Shown piece by piece: positions 1 to 10,967 of a stretch of DNA of 64,000 bases. This stretch comes from Amphiura filiformis (taxonomy: Eukaryota > Echinodermata > Ophiuroidea > Amphilepidida > Amphiuridae). The stretch spans positions 10,630,313 through 10,694,312 of the forward strand of contig NC_092647.1 of assembly GCF_039555335.1 (NCBI RefSeq), in the 5' to 3' direction. The stretch's first letter is position 1, and each line of letters opens with the position of its first letter. The position numbers and the translations under genes were made by a program. The notes under the pieces were generated by a model, which ran no database searches, was not told the origin of the DNA, and worked only from the letters and a program-made list of their open reading frames with translations.

Positions 1-1020
1 AAACTCATTTTCGACCAGGGTCGACATGTGATCATGTCACGCCTTGTATCCAAAAAGCCTAATTGCACTAAACTAATGTTGCGCTGATAATGAATTAACA
101 AAAGCAAAGAATAAATCTTTTTTCTTATTGTTTTCTAGTTTTATATTCTTTATAAACTGAATTTATATTCGCTGACACAAATGTAGAATTCAGTATTTGA
201 GGTCAAAATTCTTTAATCTCAATGTTCTCAAAATGGCCAAAATGAAGATTTATAGGCAGTGTTTTTCACTGTTTTTTTTTTACATATTGCCCTGGTAGAC
301 AATGGTAGAGGAAGATAATTAACGTTTTATCTTATAACAAAGTATCATCGATAATCCCGTGATATGATAATAATTAAAGGCACAAGTCCGTTGTTTTAGC
401 ATTCTTCGGCTCAGCATAATCCTTTGTTCTGATGTTAGTCATAAACATGTAATTTTTTAGCATAATGTCAAACACGTTTGCTTTTGCTTTGTACAAATTG
501 CCATGAGAATGCTACAAATATTAATCATAAAAATGTGATGTGATGATATTAAAGGCACATTTCTATTGGTTTAGGCTTAGTATTATCTTCTATAGTACGT
601 ATTTATAACTATGATGTAAGCATATAATTTAAAGATAATAAAAACACGTGTTGCTTTTGTTTTGTACATTGCCCTGGTAGAGGTAGGTACGTGTATGTGT
701 TTTTCTTATACTAGCAATTACGGATCATCTATTGATGATCCGTTGCTATAAGAAAACCGTAATCATGATATGTGATATAATTAAAGCCACAAGTTCATTG
801 TTTTAGGCTTAGTATAATCTTGTATTGTTCTTGTGATAATCATGTGCGTTTTTGTAGCCATGATGTAAAACGACTTTCAAACAAGATTATGAATTCGTAG
901 TGTACATATTGCCCCAATAGAGGGCGGCAAATACATGTTGTTTCCTTATTTATAGCAATGGATGACCTAAGATAATTTGTACCGTATAAATGGTGATAAT
1001 TATGATGATAAGGCTGAAAA
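1..1020. repeat. Diverged ~330-bp repeat units (family R), block 1
   Basis: About three diverged units are visible. Each carries the landmark tacatattgccc or ttgccctggtagag (near 282, 668 and 899), followed by an AT-rich stretch with taatgtgatgtgataat-like sequence, then 'aaaggcacaagttcattg', 'ttttaggcttagtataatc' and 'gttagtcataatcatgta'. The same ordered landmarks recur at 33.4-34.6 kb, 39.3-40.7 kb and 56.3-56.9 kb, all in the same orientation. No coding potential is seen. The order looks like an old tandem repeat that was later broken by other insertions. Confidence 0.6.
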
Positions 1021-1029
1021 AAAGAAGGA

Positions 1030-3125
1030 AAAAAAAGGGCGGGGTAGTCTTAGAAGATCGCGAGAGTGTAGCCGTAGCTAGAATTATACCGCCGCGCGCG
1101 ACGCTTAGTACCGCTAGCTGCTGTATTGGGCTATCTATAGAGGATTCCAGAGGGCACTGAGTGAGTGCTTCAAGTAGCTTTTAAAATTCTTTTTTTGTTT
1201 TGCCTGTTTTTGAAAAAATATGCAATAATATATTTTCTTTTAAATATCGCATTTCGCATAGAGTCTTTCAACCAAAAGTGTCAAAATAAATCTCACACCG
1301 CTTAGGATATCTTTCAATTATAACCTTTTGCCCTAATTAAAAGTATAGACTATGTTTGCTGTTTTAGATTTAGTATGATATTGTATTTGTTAGTCTTATT
1401 TGAGCACACTGATTTAAAAATCAGTGCTCGAGTGTTTAGTTATACTGGAAATAGATCATTGGAGTTCTTGGACACCTAAAAAAATCTTGCTATCATAACT
1501 CCATGTAGCATGTAGTGTTTAGGCTACTGGAAATAGATCATTCGTTTCCGATTGGACCCCTATACTTTGATCAGCTCGTAATCGGCGGGAATTGGTTTTT
1601 TTACCACTGCGCCGAAAATTAGACAGACGTTAAAAGAAATATGGTTGCCCGATAGTTGGCCTGTATGGCCTAAATTTTGCTAGTTAAAGAACGTAGACAA
1701 AGTATTATGACTTCAGTGAATAACTTGTGATGATTCCGTCGAGATGTCACAAGACAATCCTCAGAATAAAATATATTGATATTAATCCGCGATGTTATAA
1801 GGCCCGTCGATTACGAGCTGATTATAAATAAAGGACGAGGTTAACTTGTCATATTGCAACGGTATAAGGTGTTGTAATTGATTAAAACATGACTATAATC
1901 TGAAAGTAGCAATATAAATCACGTGGAATTGCTTAATTACACATTACGTTTCTCTACCTGGAGAGAATTGATCAAAAATAGAATTCCCTCCTGAGGTTCG
2001 TATCTCTGTCAATGAGTTGACTAGATCACAAGGATGTCATTATAGCTAGAGGCGGTATATAACACAAATGGGTCAATGAGTTACATAAAGATGACCTTGT
2101 TTGGTATTTAGTTCCCAGGAAGTGAGTTTTGCCTGAGGCACTTTGTGGTTAAATGTTGATCCCTCACTACAAAAGTTATTACCGTCGATTTGGTTGAAAA
2201 AGGAGGTGAAACATGATCAAATCTTTCCAGGTAACAAAACGTAATGCAAGTCTTTACAAACGTTTATAAAAACACTAGTTCCTCACCATGCAAATAAAGA
2301 ATATGACGAGGAATACAACACTATAATACAACACCCTGAAACAACTTGAAAATGTGATAAAATAATCAGAAGGATTAATTTGGTATTAGATGTTCCAAAT
2401 CTTTTTTTAAAGAAAATGTGCATGTTTTTCAAAATAATACAAAAATTTGATTTGGTCGGGTAATCGGAAACTAATAATCCATTATAACCTATTAATACGT
2501 CTTTATTTAACTTTCCTGTACACAGAATGGCCAATGGCAAAATGCTCTCTATATTAAATAGTAGTATAATAAAATTAATGATGAGTATTGTAGTATGTAT
2601 TGAAATTTCATGGCAGTAGGGGTAACGTAGATTGGGGTATTTAAGAAAACAGATGCACACCACTATACAATGCTATAGAGGAGTTTAATCAGTTGTGATT
2701 CCTGGAAATACAGACTAAAATTATATATCTAAATTTTTAAAAAAAATCCATCAAAAAATGTTCACGTCGAAAATCTAAATTTAGGGGTTCATTTTGGTCA
2801 ATTCTGTAATTTTTGTATACATTTTATTGCATTTCCAAGCTTTTTCCATAACATTGGCAATTGAATTCCAGTCGTTTTCGGGAAGCAAACATGGAAATCC
2901 AGACATTCATTTGATCAAGAATTTACTCCTCTATAGGGGTGTGCACTTATTTTCTGGAAATCCAGACATTTCTTGAATAGCCCATTGATTATACTCATTG
3001 TGGTGTTGAAAACCTTTTTATAATGGGGAAATATTTGTAGGTTTACATTTTAAAACTGTGTTCAATGAACACATTGATTTTTTTTATTTGAAAATAAAAG
3101 TCATATAGCTTTAGGATGATTAAAG
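1030..3125. other. Non-coding stretch, no gene recognised
   Basis: No convincing coding region. A short inverted pair lies at about 1569-1590 and 1803-1822 (atcagctcgtaatcg and its complement), consistent with the ends of a ~254-bp MITE. Sequence near 1935-1985 resembles 40780-40830, and 2500-2560 resembles 57335-57395. This suggests the stretch belongs to the duplicated unit that recurs in the window. Open frames at 2283-2663 (minus) and 2794-2976 (plus) are AT-rich and show no domain. Confidence 0.5.
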
Positions 3126-3127
3126 TT

Positions 3128-4330
3128 GTAACATCAAGTTCTCTCTGTTAAAATGATTTGTGTTTGGGAACAGCCCAAAAGATCGATGACGTTCTACAAA
3201 CGAAATTATAGTTTCGTTAGGAGGGAGGTCATTCAACTTTTGGTTCAAGTTCCTTTAATTTAGTCGAGTTTGAAATGTAACAGGTGTAAGTCAGTTAGTT
3301 CTGTGGCAATCTGGCCCCCGGGATCCAAGTGGAGTAGCCCCTTTAAACGTATCGATGTTATTGTGACCCACTTCCGGTTTTCACATGACAGACGGGGAAG
3401 GAAGGGGATTAGCTATGAAATGAAACGTTTATCATGTTTACATGCACGACGTCATCAAGTCTTTTTGATAAGTCTCTCATGATGCAGTCATGTCTACAGT
3501 AGAATTCATCTCGACCGTTGCAGGACTTAAACCCCATTATAAACCAAGATAACACTCATTGAAGCAGCTCAACTGATTAAATCAGATCTTCTCTGGTTGT
3601 GCACAAGTGTCTGTTTTACATTGTGCGACATCGCAATAAAGCTGGTATTATAGCTTCAGTTGGGTAACCGATTATAAAGGAAACGAAAGGAAACAATGGT
3701 ATGTGTACCTTTGTTCACGAAATGAGACAATGGCTGCTTTTTGTTAACCAGCATTCTTCAAAATGAGCAACAAAATGATTGTTGACTTAACACGGTTTGG
3801 AAATAATTTCTTCATATTTTTGGTGTTATCTGTCGTTTACATATCCTTCCTAAAACACAAAAGTGCGACCCTCTCCAAACATCTAAATTAGCTAAAAATT
3901 TAGGACATGTTACAAAACTATATTTTCTAGAACCTATTTAGAATAGTTTAAATGTAGCTTGTACCGTTTTTGTGGCATCCTTCAGAACGGAGCGGTCCGT
4001 TACCAATATAGCTCAATATTTTCGGTCAAATCTCTATTCAATTAACACGGGGAGTTGGCTAGCTATGAGCTAGCTATGCTTTGCCCTCACTCATATTCTA
4101 CGAAAGTGCGACCCCTTCTGAACATCTAACCTAGCTGTAATTTTAGGTCATGTTAGAGAAATATATTTGCTAGAAGTTTGGAGAATAGTTAAAATATTGG
4201 CCGGTTATTTTTCACACAGTGATGTTAACTAGGCAATGCCCATATACCTATAATATACACTGTTTGTAGAGGCCACGCGTCAATGGTGAGAGCACTGTGT
4301 ATTGTGTATAGGAAAACGGACAGTAACTGC
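3128..4330. repeat. Duplicated segment, copy 1 (matches 41399-42196 and the window end)
   Basis: From about 3478 (gatgcagtcatgtctaca) to 4330 (aacggacagtaactgcag) the sequence is a close direct copy of 41399-42196, allowing for indels. The preceding part, 3128-3190, ending aaaagatcgatgac, matches the final bases of the window (63943-64000). The segment precedes each lectin gene by roughly 12-14 kb. It has no open frame of note and looks like part of a large tandem segmental duplication. Confidence 0.75.
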
Positions 4331-4431
4331 AGTATGTTAGTTATCATGTTTATTGCATGTTAATTGTATGCATGTACTTAGTAGTAGTAATTCAAGTTGA
4401 ACTAGTGGCAAATGGTGGTCATAGACCACAA

Positions 4432-5503
4432 ACCTAGCTGGGGCGTGTTGGTGTTGTGGAGGTATCTGACCCCTGCCAAATGTTCCAAAAATGTTCCACT
4501 GGTCATGACGTTTGTTGTCAAAGAGTTTGTGTTTCGTACTCCTTACAGATGTCCAGAAAATGCAATTTTAAATTTTGACCCCAGATGACCTTTGACCTGA
4601 CCCCTGCAAAATGTTTAAAATGTTCATCAAGTCTGTTGTCTCTGAGTTTGAGCCCGTACCCCTTACAGATGTCCAGAAAAGCTATTCTAAGATTTGACCT
4701 CTACATGACCTTTGACCTGACCCCTGCAAAATGTTTAAAATGTTCATCAAGTCTGTTGTCTCTGAGTTTGAGCCCCGTACCCCTTACAGATGTCCAGAAA
4801 AGCTATTCTAAGATTTGACCTCTACATGACCTTTGACCTGACCCCTGCAAAATGTTCCCCTGGTCATGAGATGTGTTGTTACTGAATTTGAGCCCCATAC
4901 CCATTACAGATATCCAGAAAGTGAAATTCTAAGATGTGACCCCAGATAACCTTTGACCTTACCCCGGCAAAATGTTCCCCAGATCATTAAGTTTGTTGTC
5001 ACCAAGTTTGAGCCTAGCACTCCTCACAGATGTACAGGAAATGCATTTCTTAAATTTGACCTCTGTATGACCTTTGACCTGACCCCTGCAAAATGTTCCA
5101 CTGGTCATGAGATTTGTTGTCACTGAGTTTGAGCCCCATACCCCTTACAAATGTCCAGATAATGCAATTGTAAGATTTTACCCCCTTAATGACCTTTGAC
5201 CCCAATTCTGCGTACAAGTTATAGGCGTGTGGTATAGCCGATGCATATGTGCAAATGACGTCATTGTGCAAAAAAATAGGTGGCAGAAGAAGCATTTTTA
5301 AGGTATTTGGTTAAATACCGGAAATGCACCCTTAATGACCGTTGACCCCAATTCTGTTTAGACACTATGGGCACTGGACATAGCCGATACATATGTGTAA
5401 GTTACGTAATTGTAGGATGTAACATGTAGGAGGAGAAGCATTTTGAAGTTTGTTGGCAGAAGAAGAAAGAAAGAAGAATCGGATAGAAAAACCCCCAGCT
5501 AGG
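4432..5503. repeat. ~120-bp minisatellite with repeated tgacctttgacct
   Basis: The motif tgacctttgacc(t/c) recurs at about 4586, 4706, 4827, 4947 (one change), 5068 and 5190, so the unit is ~120-122 bp. Each unit also carries gcaaaatgttc, gagtttgagcccc and cttacagatgtccagaaa. Short inverted ends (acctagctgggg near 4430; cccccagctaggt near 5490) suggest the minisatellite sits inside a transposable element. The motif's complement, AGGTCAAAGGTCA, equals the DR1 nuclear-receptor half-site pair. The open frame at 4585-4818 is a by-product of the repeat. Confidence 0.75.
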
Positions 5504-5834
5504 TAATGAACACAACTGCCACCAGCTGTACGCGATCCGACCACGATCGTATCTGTGCGTATTTCAAAATACAACGCGAACGCACGACATTGGATACTTA
5601 TTGAAAATACTAACCAAACACAAGTCAGTTGATATGGTTGGCTTCACTTCCGCGTCACGCACACGCGGGAGATCATCACACATTGTACGCGGACGATCAT
5701 GACGCTGTTGGCAGCTGTGTTCATTCAAATGAATATTCCATGATAGTGTAACTGTATAATTATCTTGATATCGCATCATAGTTTTATAGAATTTTATACG
5801 CATAAGCAAAAACATTAAGGAAAGTAGATCTTAA

Positions 5835-6156
5835 AGGGGCATATCGTGATCCACAGCCTCACCCGCCCCCGCCCCGGCAACCCAAAATGAGGTGACATTT
5901 TCATGTCATCAAAAACCTGGGAATATACCATGATTGTTTGAATAAGCTTTTTGACAAAGATATCGAACAATTTGCATTTTTGGGTTGACGACAGCCAAAA
6001 ATTACAACATAGTAGCCTATGTGGCGTTGTGGTACATGTAATTGTGCACAAATTCAATGTCCAAATCAACTTGAAATTTTGGAAATAATCTATTTGCGTG
6101 GATTATCTATTAAACCACACCCTAAAAAGAGGATGTTAAAATTACGAAATGCCCCT
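5835..6156. mobile_element. MITE with TTAA target duplication (322 bp)
   Basis: Terminal inverted repeats read aggggcatatcgtgatc at the left and attacgaaatgcccct at the right. TTAA lies on both sides (5831-5834 and 6157-6160), as expected of piggyBac-type insertion. A right end of the same family is seen at 63920-63940 and a diverged left end near 58187. No transposase is present. Confidence 0.75.
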
Positions 6157-6160
6157 TTAA

Positions 6161-6826
6161 GGGATCTGGAATGAGCGTTTTGAGCGTTTCGACAGTATTT
6201 ATTGTGGGACATTAGAGCACATCAGACATATCGAATTGCATTCTGAATACGAAGAATGTCTTTCTGATATCAAATAATTTTCATTTTTTGAAATTCACGA
6301 GATAATACAAATTTTATGACAAATTATTAAAATTTGATATTTTTCACACTTTTGATATATAACAGTCCTCGAAGTAAATTTTATAAATCTAATGATATAT
6401 TCTTAAAGTGTATGTAGCTGGGAGGAAAAAGCCGACGGTCAATTGAAAATTTTGACCTTTCATATTGAAGATATGGATTTTTTCTCAAAAAGACCTATTT
6501 TTTTTTTTTTTGTGGTGTTTTGGGGAAAAATCCATATCTTCAATACAAAAGGTCAACATTTTCAATTGATCGTCGGCTTTTCATCCCACCTATATACACT
6601 TTAAGTATAAATTATCAGATTTATAAAGTTTACTTCGAGTACTGTTAAATATCAAAAATATCAATTTTAATGATTTGCCATAAAATGTGTATTACATTGC
6701 GAATTCAAAAAATCAAAATTATTTGATATCAGAAGGACATTCTTCGTATTCAGAATGCAATTCGATATGTCTGATGTGCTCTAATTTCCCACAATAAATA
6801 CTGCCCAAACGTTCATACCCCACCCC
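6161..6826. mobile_element. Foldback MITE with TTAA target duplication (666 bp)
   Basis: The element is almost fully palindromic, with ~330-bp arms meeting near 6505. The ends read gggatctggaatgagcg and cgttcataccccacccc, flanked by TTAA at 6157-6160 and 6827-6830. A second full copy lies at 51521-52174 and half of one at 62200-62432. The left TTAA is also the right TTAA of the preceding MITE. piggyBac-type mobilisation is inferred from the target site only. Confidence 0.8.
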
Positions 6827-6991
6827 TTAAGCTAGGGAAAGATCTTATTGCTGATTAAAGTATATAATCTCATATTTAAGATAGCCACCATTATTGCATA
6901 GATATAAACTTAATACAACCACGTGTCTTTGTAACTTCGTTTATTTCTATAGCAATACAGAGATAATTACTTCCGATACGTCTTTACTTAA

Positions 6992-7452
6992 AGCCATATT
7001 ATAACATTTTCAAACAAAATAGATTAGCATTTCTTTGCCATAAAATGTTAGCTTTTACTGTCAGATATATCCCCTTTTATTTTTGAGCCGAACAACTAAG
7101 GCAAAGCAAAGAAAATTGGAATTTACTACCAGCGCACATGTCGCCAATACGTACCACTCCTTCGGTCATGTTGTGGCACGACCCTTTGTGTGTATATCAC
7201 CGTCCCGCACGCCGTGTACGTACTGTGTGTTATGAACATCGTGTATGCATTCGACTAATAATTCCATCGTAATAATAAAGCGCCGATTCCGGCGTTTTAT
7301 TCAAAATCTCGGATTTTGACAAAACTACAGCACCTAGAGTCTTGATTTTTGCAGGGTATATTGGTTTAATAAAGTACAATATAATCGTGTAAAAAAAAGA
7401 ATTTTAAAAAGTCAGTGAGGGCGTCTTCCTCAGCAAATGTTATAATATGGCT
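6992..7452. mobile_element. MITE with TTAA target duplication (461 bp)
   Basis: The inverted ends agccatattataacattt and aaatgttataatatggct are flanked by TTAA at 6988-6991 and 7453-7456. No open frame. A remnant matching its interior (tctgacagtaaaagct) is seen near 62062. Confidence 0.75.
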
Positions 7453-7609
7453 TTAACTCATGAAAACACATCAGTCCACTTTTGTTTCGCCTCCCAGATA
7501 TAGATATCGAGAGTTAAAGGGGGTCTCCGGCAATCACAACATTATGCCTTATGTAAGAAAAATAATTATCAAGCACGAATCACGTGGTTTTATTTAAAAC
7601 AAACTCATA

Positions 7610-8993
7610 CCCAGCAAACACAAACACGTTTTAAAAACGTTTTAAATAAGTTATATCTTGGTTTTTGGTTTAGGTAAAAATGTTTTAATAACATTAAAAT
7701 GTCGGGTTATATAAAGGTCATGAAAACGTTTTAAAACGTTTTGTACGAAAACACACTACAGTAATATTTTTAAAATGTTTTCAAACTGTTATTGTAAACT
7801 ATTTTTGCAAAAATATTTTGCCATATATTTTGTCAACACTTAAATAACATGATGTTAAAATATTTGGATCCAGCAAACACAGAAATGTTCTTAAAATGTT
7901 TTTTTCAAAACGTTTTGATAACATTTAAATGTCGGGTTATATAAAGGTCATGAAAACGTTTTAAAAACGTTATTGCAAATATTTTGGGCAATCATTTTTC
8001 AAAAATTATTTTTTCAACCCCAAAATAACATTCTGTTTAGAATGTTTTATATCAAGTTTTCAAAAATGTTTTTGGAATGTTATTAAAACGTTTTTATACC
8101 CTTTATATAACCCGAAATTTAAACGTTTTCTGTAAAACATTTTCTGTTTGCTGAGCAGTAGATTATCAAAAAATGTTTTTTAATGTTATGAAAACGTTGT
8201 ATACCCTTAGTATACCCTTTATATAACCCGACATTTAAACGTTTTCTGACAACCTTTTATAACCTTTTGCGAATGATGTCGAAAACGTTTTGTGTTTGCT
8301 GGGCCCAGCAAACACAAAAACGTTTTAAAAACGTTTTAAATAAGTTATATTTTGGCTTTTGGTTTAGGTAAACACGTTTTAATAACATTAAAATGTCGGG
8401 TTATATAAAGGTCATGATAACGTTTTAAAACGTTTTGTATGAAAACACACTACAACAATATTTTTTAAATGTTTTCAAAAATGTTATTTTAAACTATTTT
8501 TGCAAACATTTTTGCCAAATATTTTGTCAATACTTAAATAACATTATGTTAAAATATTTGAACCCAGCAAACACAGAAATGTTCTTAAAATGTTTTTTTC
8601 AAAACATTTTAATAACATTAAATGTCGGGTTATATAAAGGTCATGAAAACGTTTTTAAAACGTTATTGCAAATATTTTGGGCAAACATTTTTCGCAAAAT
8701 ATTTTTCAACCCCCAAATAACATTGTGTTTAGAATGTTTTGTATCAAGTTTTCAAGAATGTTTTTGGAATGTTATTAAAACGTTTTTATACCCTTTATAT
8801 AACCCGACATTTAAACGTTTTCTGTAAAACATTTTTGTTTGCTGTGCAGTAGATTATCAGAAAATGTTTTTTAAGGTTATGAAAACGTTTTATACTCTTA
8901 ATATACCTTTATATAACCCGACATTTAAACGTTTTCTGACAACCTTTTATAACCTTTTGCGAATGATGTCGAAAACGTTTTGTGCTTGCTGGG
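7610..8993. mobile_element. Head-to-tail dimer of a cccagcaaacaca TIR element
   Basis: Two nearly identical ~690-bp units abut exactly: 7610-8303 and 8304-8993. Each starts cccagcaaacacaaa and ends tttgtgtttgctggg or tttgtgcttgctggg. Internal copies of the end motif (near 7869 and 8563) and many aaaacgtttt palindromes give the unit sub-repeat structure. The superfamily is not clear and I see no target duplication. The open frame 8435-8827 consists of these repeats and is not a gene. Confidence 0.75.
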
Positions 8994-8994
8994 A

Positions 8995-9655
8995 GTGTGT
9001 TCATCAGTAAAGGAAGGTTTTAGGCCCCTGTGCATTGTGGGAAATGTAGAGACTTACGTTCCTCGGAAAATTTTCCGCAATATTTCGTTGCCATAGGTTT
9101 TGTGTGCCATATTTGGTTAACGTCCAACTTCAGTGTTCTAATATGAGAATCCTGTAGTCACTGGTATCGTCATCAATAAACAAAAAATGCAATGCGAGAA
9201 CGAACAAAATTGCCGGCATTAAAGTTCGTTTTCAAACTCTAATGGTACACTCCAGAATTTCCATATAAATATTGAAAAAAAGTTAACCAAATTTCACGTA
9301 TAAAATCAATGAGCAACGTCATTATCGCGGGCAACTGCCGTCGAAGGATACCCACTTGTAATGTTCGTTTACCCACTTATGTTGAGTACACACCTCAAGC
9401 TATACTGGCAAAGTGTTAATAACTCATTCCTAAGTGTGGACCACGAAACATAGTACATAGGCACGTAGCCACCCCCTCACCCCCACCGGAAGGTTAAGAG
9501 CCCAAGAAAGCGGCTGTTAATGGATATAACTTCATGAGTGAATAAAGAATATCCCTTCATTTGATTTGATAATTTTTGATTACATTTTTTGAGTTTTTTA
9601 TGGTTACACACACGGGTGGAGTATCCACATTTCATGGTATACGGCATGTTGCCAC
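8995..9655. other. Non-coding stretch, nothing recognised
   Basis: No open frame, terminal repeat or RNA-like element was seen on either strand in this stretch. Confidence 0.4.
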
Positions 9656-9659
9656 GGTT

Positions 9660-10010
9660 TTATTAGGGCTCCTGTAAAAGTCCCATTTGTAGGACTACCC
9701 CACTGAAAAACAATTTCCCTCTGGTAGGAGTACGTGAATAAGTCCCCCTGTTGAACTACACAGTAAAAAAATTTCAGGTTCCCCCTGATAGGACTACCCA
9801 GAAAGTCCCCTTCCCTGATAGGATTACCCAGTTTAAAAATCTGGTAGAAAAGAGGTCATCCCGTTGAACTACACAGTAAAAAATCCTCCCCTATAGGACT
9901 ACGCTCGGGACTACGCACTGCAGGTGAGTAGTTGAAACAGGTTCCCCTTGATAGGACTACCTAGGGGTGCGGTTAATATGTCCCCCTGGCAGAACTACCA
10001 CGTGATATAA
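9660..10010. repeat. Decayed minisatellite, gataggactaccc motif
   Basis: Variants of ccctgataggactaccc recur at irregular spacing of about 40-70 bp (near 9690, 9785, 9815, 9892, 9948), alternating with gttgaactacacagtaaaaaa. The units are too diverged for a clean period. No coding content. Confidence 0.55.
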
Positions 10011-10093
10011 TGTTAGGGACACAGCTCCTTGGCATTTCGAGATATGTTCATTTAAGACCAAAGGGTGAGTAAATCACGTAAGTAACAAAGTAA

Positions 10094-10367
10094 GGGACCG
10101 TTCACAAACACTTGTTAAGGGGGGCTGATGCAAAAAATTAATCGCGAACATTTTTCGGCCCCTCCCTTTAGGCCTACAGACCTCAAAAATGTAACCCCCC
10201 TCCCTTTGACATGAAAATTATGGGTCAACCCCATAGAAAAGCATATAAACTCAATTTCCTAGGAAAATTTGTGGTCATTTTTTTTCAGGGCCCCCTTAGC
10301 AGGGTCAAAAAATTCAGGATCCCCCTTTTTGTATCAACCCCCCTAACAAGTGTTTGTGAACGGTCCC
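10094..10367. mobile_element. Harbinger-like MITE, TAA target duplication (274 bp)
   Basis: The ends gggaccgttcacaaacactt and aagtgtttgtgaacggtccc are perfect inverted repeats, extending into runs of G or C. TAA flanks both sides (10091-10093 and 10368-10370). A 3-bp TWA target and GG-starting termini fit the PIF/Harbinger type. Confidence 0.8.
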
Positions 10368-10570
10368 TAAGTAAGTAATACTTCTATATGCTGGGCTTCG
10401 TGGTCCTGCAAAACTAATACAAATCAATTGTTAGTGATGCAAATTATAATAAACCGAATAGATCTAAACATAATTCAATGACAGAAATATTTGTCTTCTC
10501 AAAACATGATGTTTCTGTTGAATGAAGAAAGGATAGAGGTAACAAAACGTTCAGGTTAGTCTTATAAAAT

Positions 10571-10825
10571 ATGACGCCTCCCTCTGAAATTAAAGAAATT
10601 TATGATTTGAATCTCCTCGTTGCGTCGTTTACGTTTATAATAAGAAGTAAATATTTTAAATGCTTATCTTTGTTTAATTCGGTTTACATTGCCAATGATC
10701 ATTTATCTTGTCTAAAGAGATATCATATATTTATAGTACCATGCTACTTAAACGTAAACTGTGCTCAAAAGGACACTTATAATTTTTCACATGGTCATAT
10801 CTTAAAATCATGTCCATCAAAATGA
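10571..10825 (+). other. Open frame without recognisable features, probably not a gene
   Basis: An 84-codon frame rich in Leu, Ile, Phe and Tyr from AT-rich DNA. There is no motif, no splice-site support and no paralogue elsewhere in the window. Listed only so that this stretch is not left blank. Confidence 0.15.
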
Positions 10826-10967
10826 ACCAAAATACGCACAGGTTTACTTCAATACTCTACTCTAAACACATGTCAGTAACCAAGCAGTTATCCAACTGAC
10901 ATAACATACACATCACGTGGACCTAGAGAAAGTGCAAATCCTCGACAGAAAATCACGGTACTTCAAT

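Noticed and set aside
2283..2663. 126-codon open frame on the minus strand with hydrophobic stretches
   Set aside because: AT-rich composition explains the Ile/Leu/Phe bias. No domain, paralogue or splice support.
8435..8827. 130-codon open frame
   Set aside because: It lies wholly within the cccagcaaacaca element dimer and translates its internal repeats.
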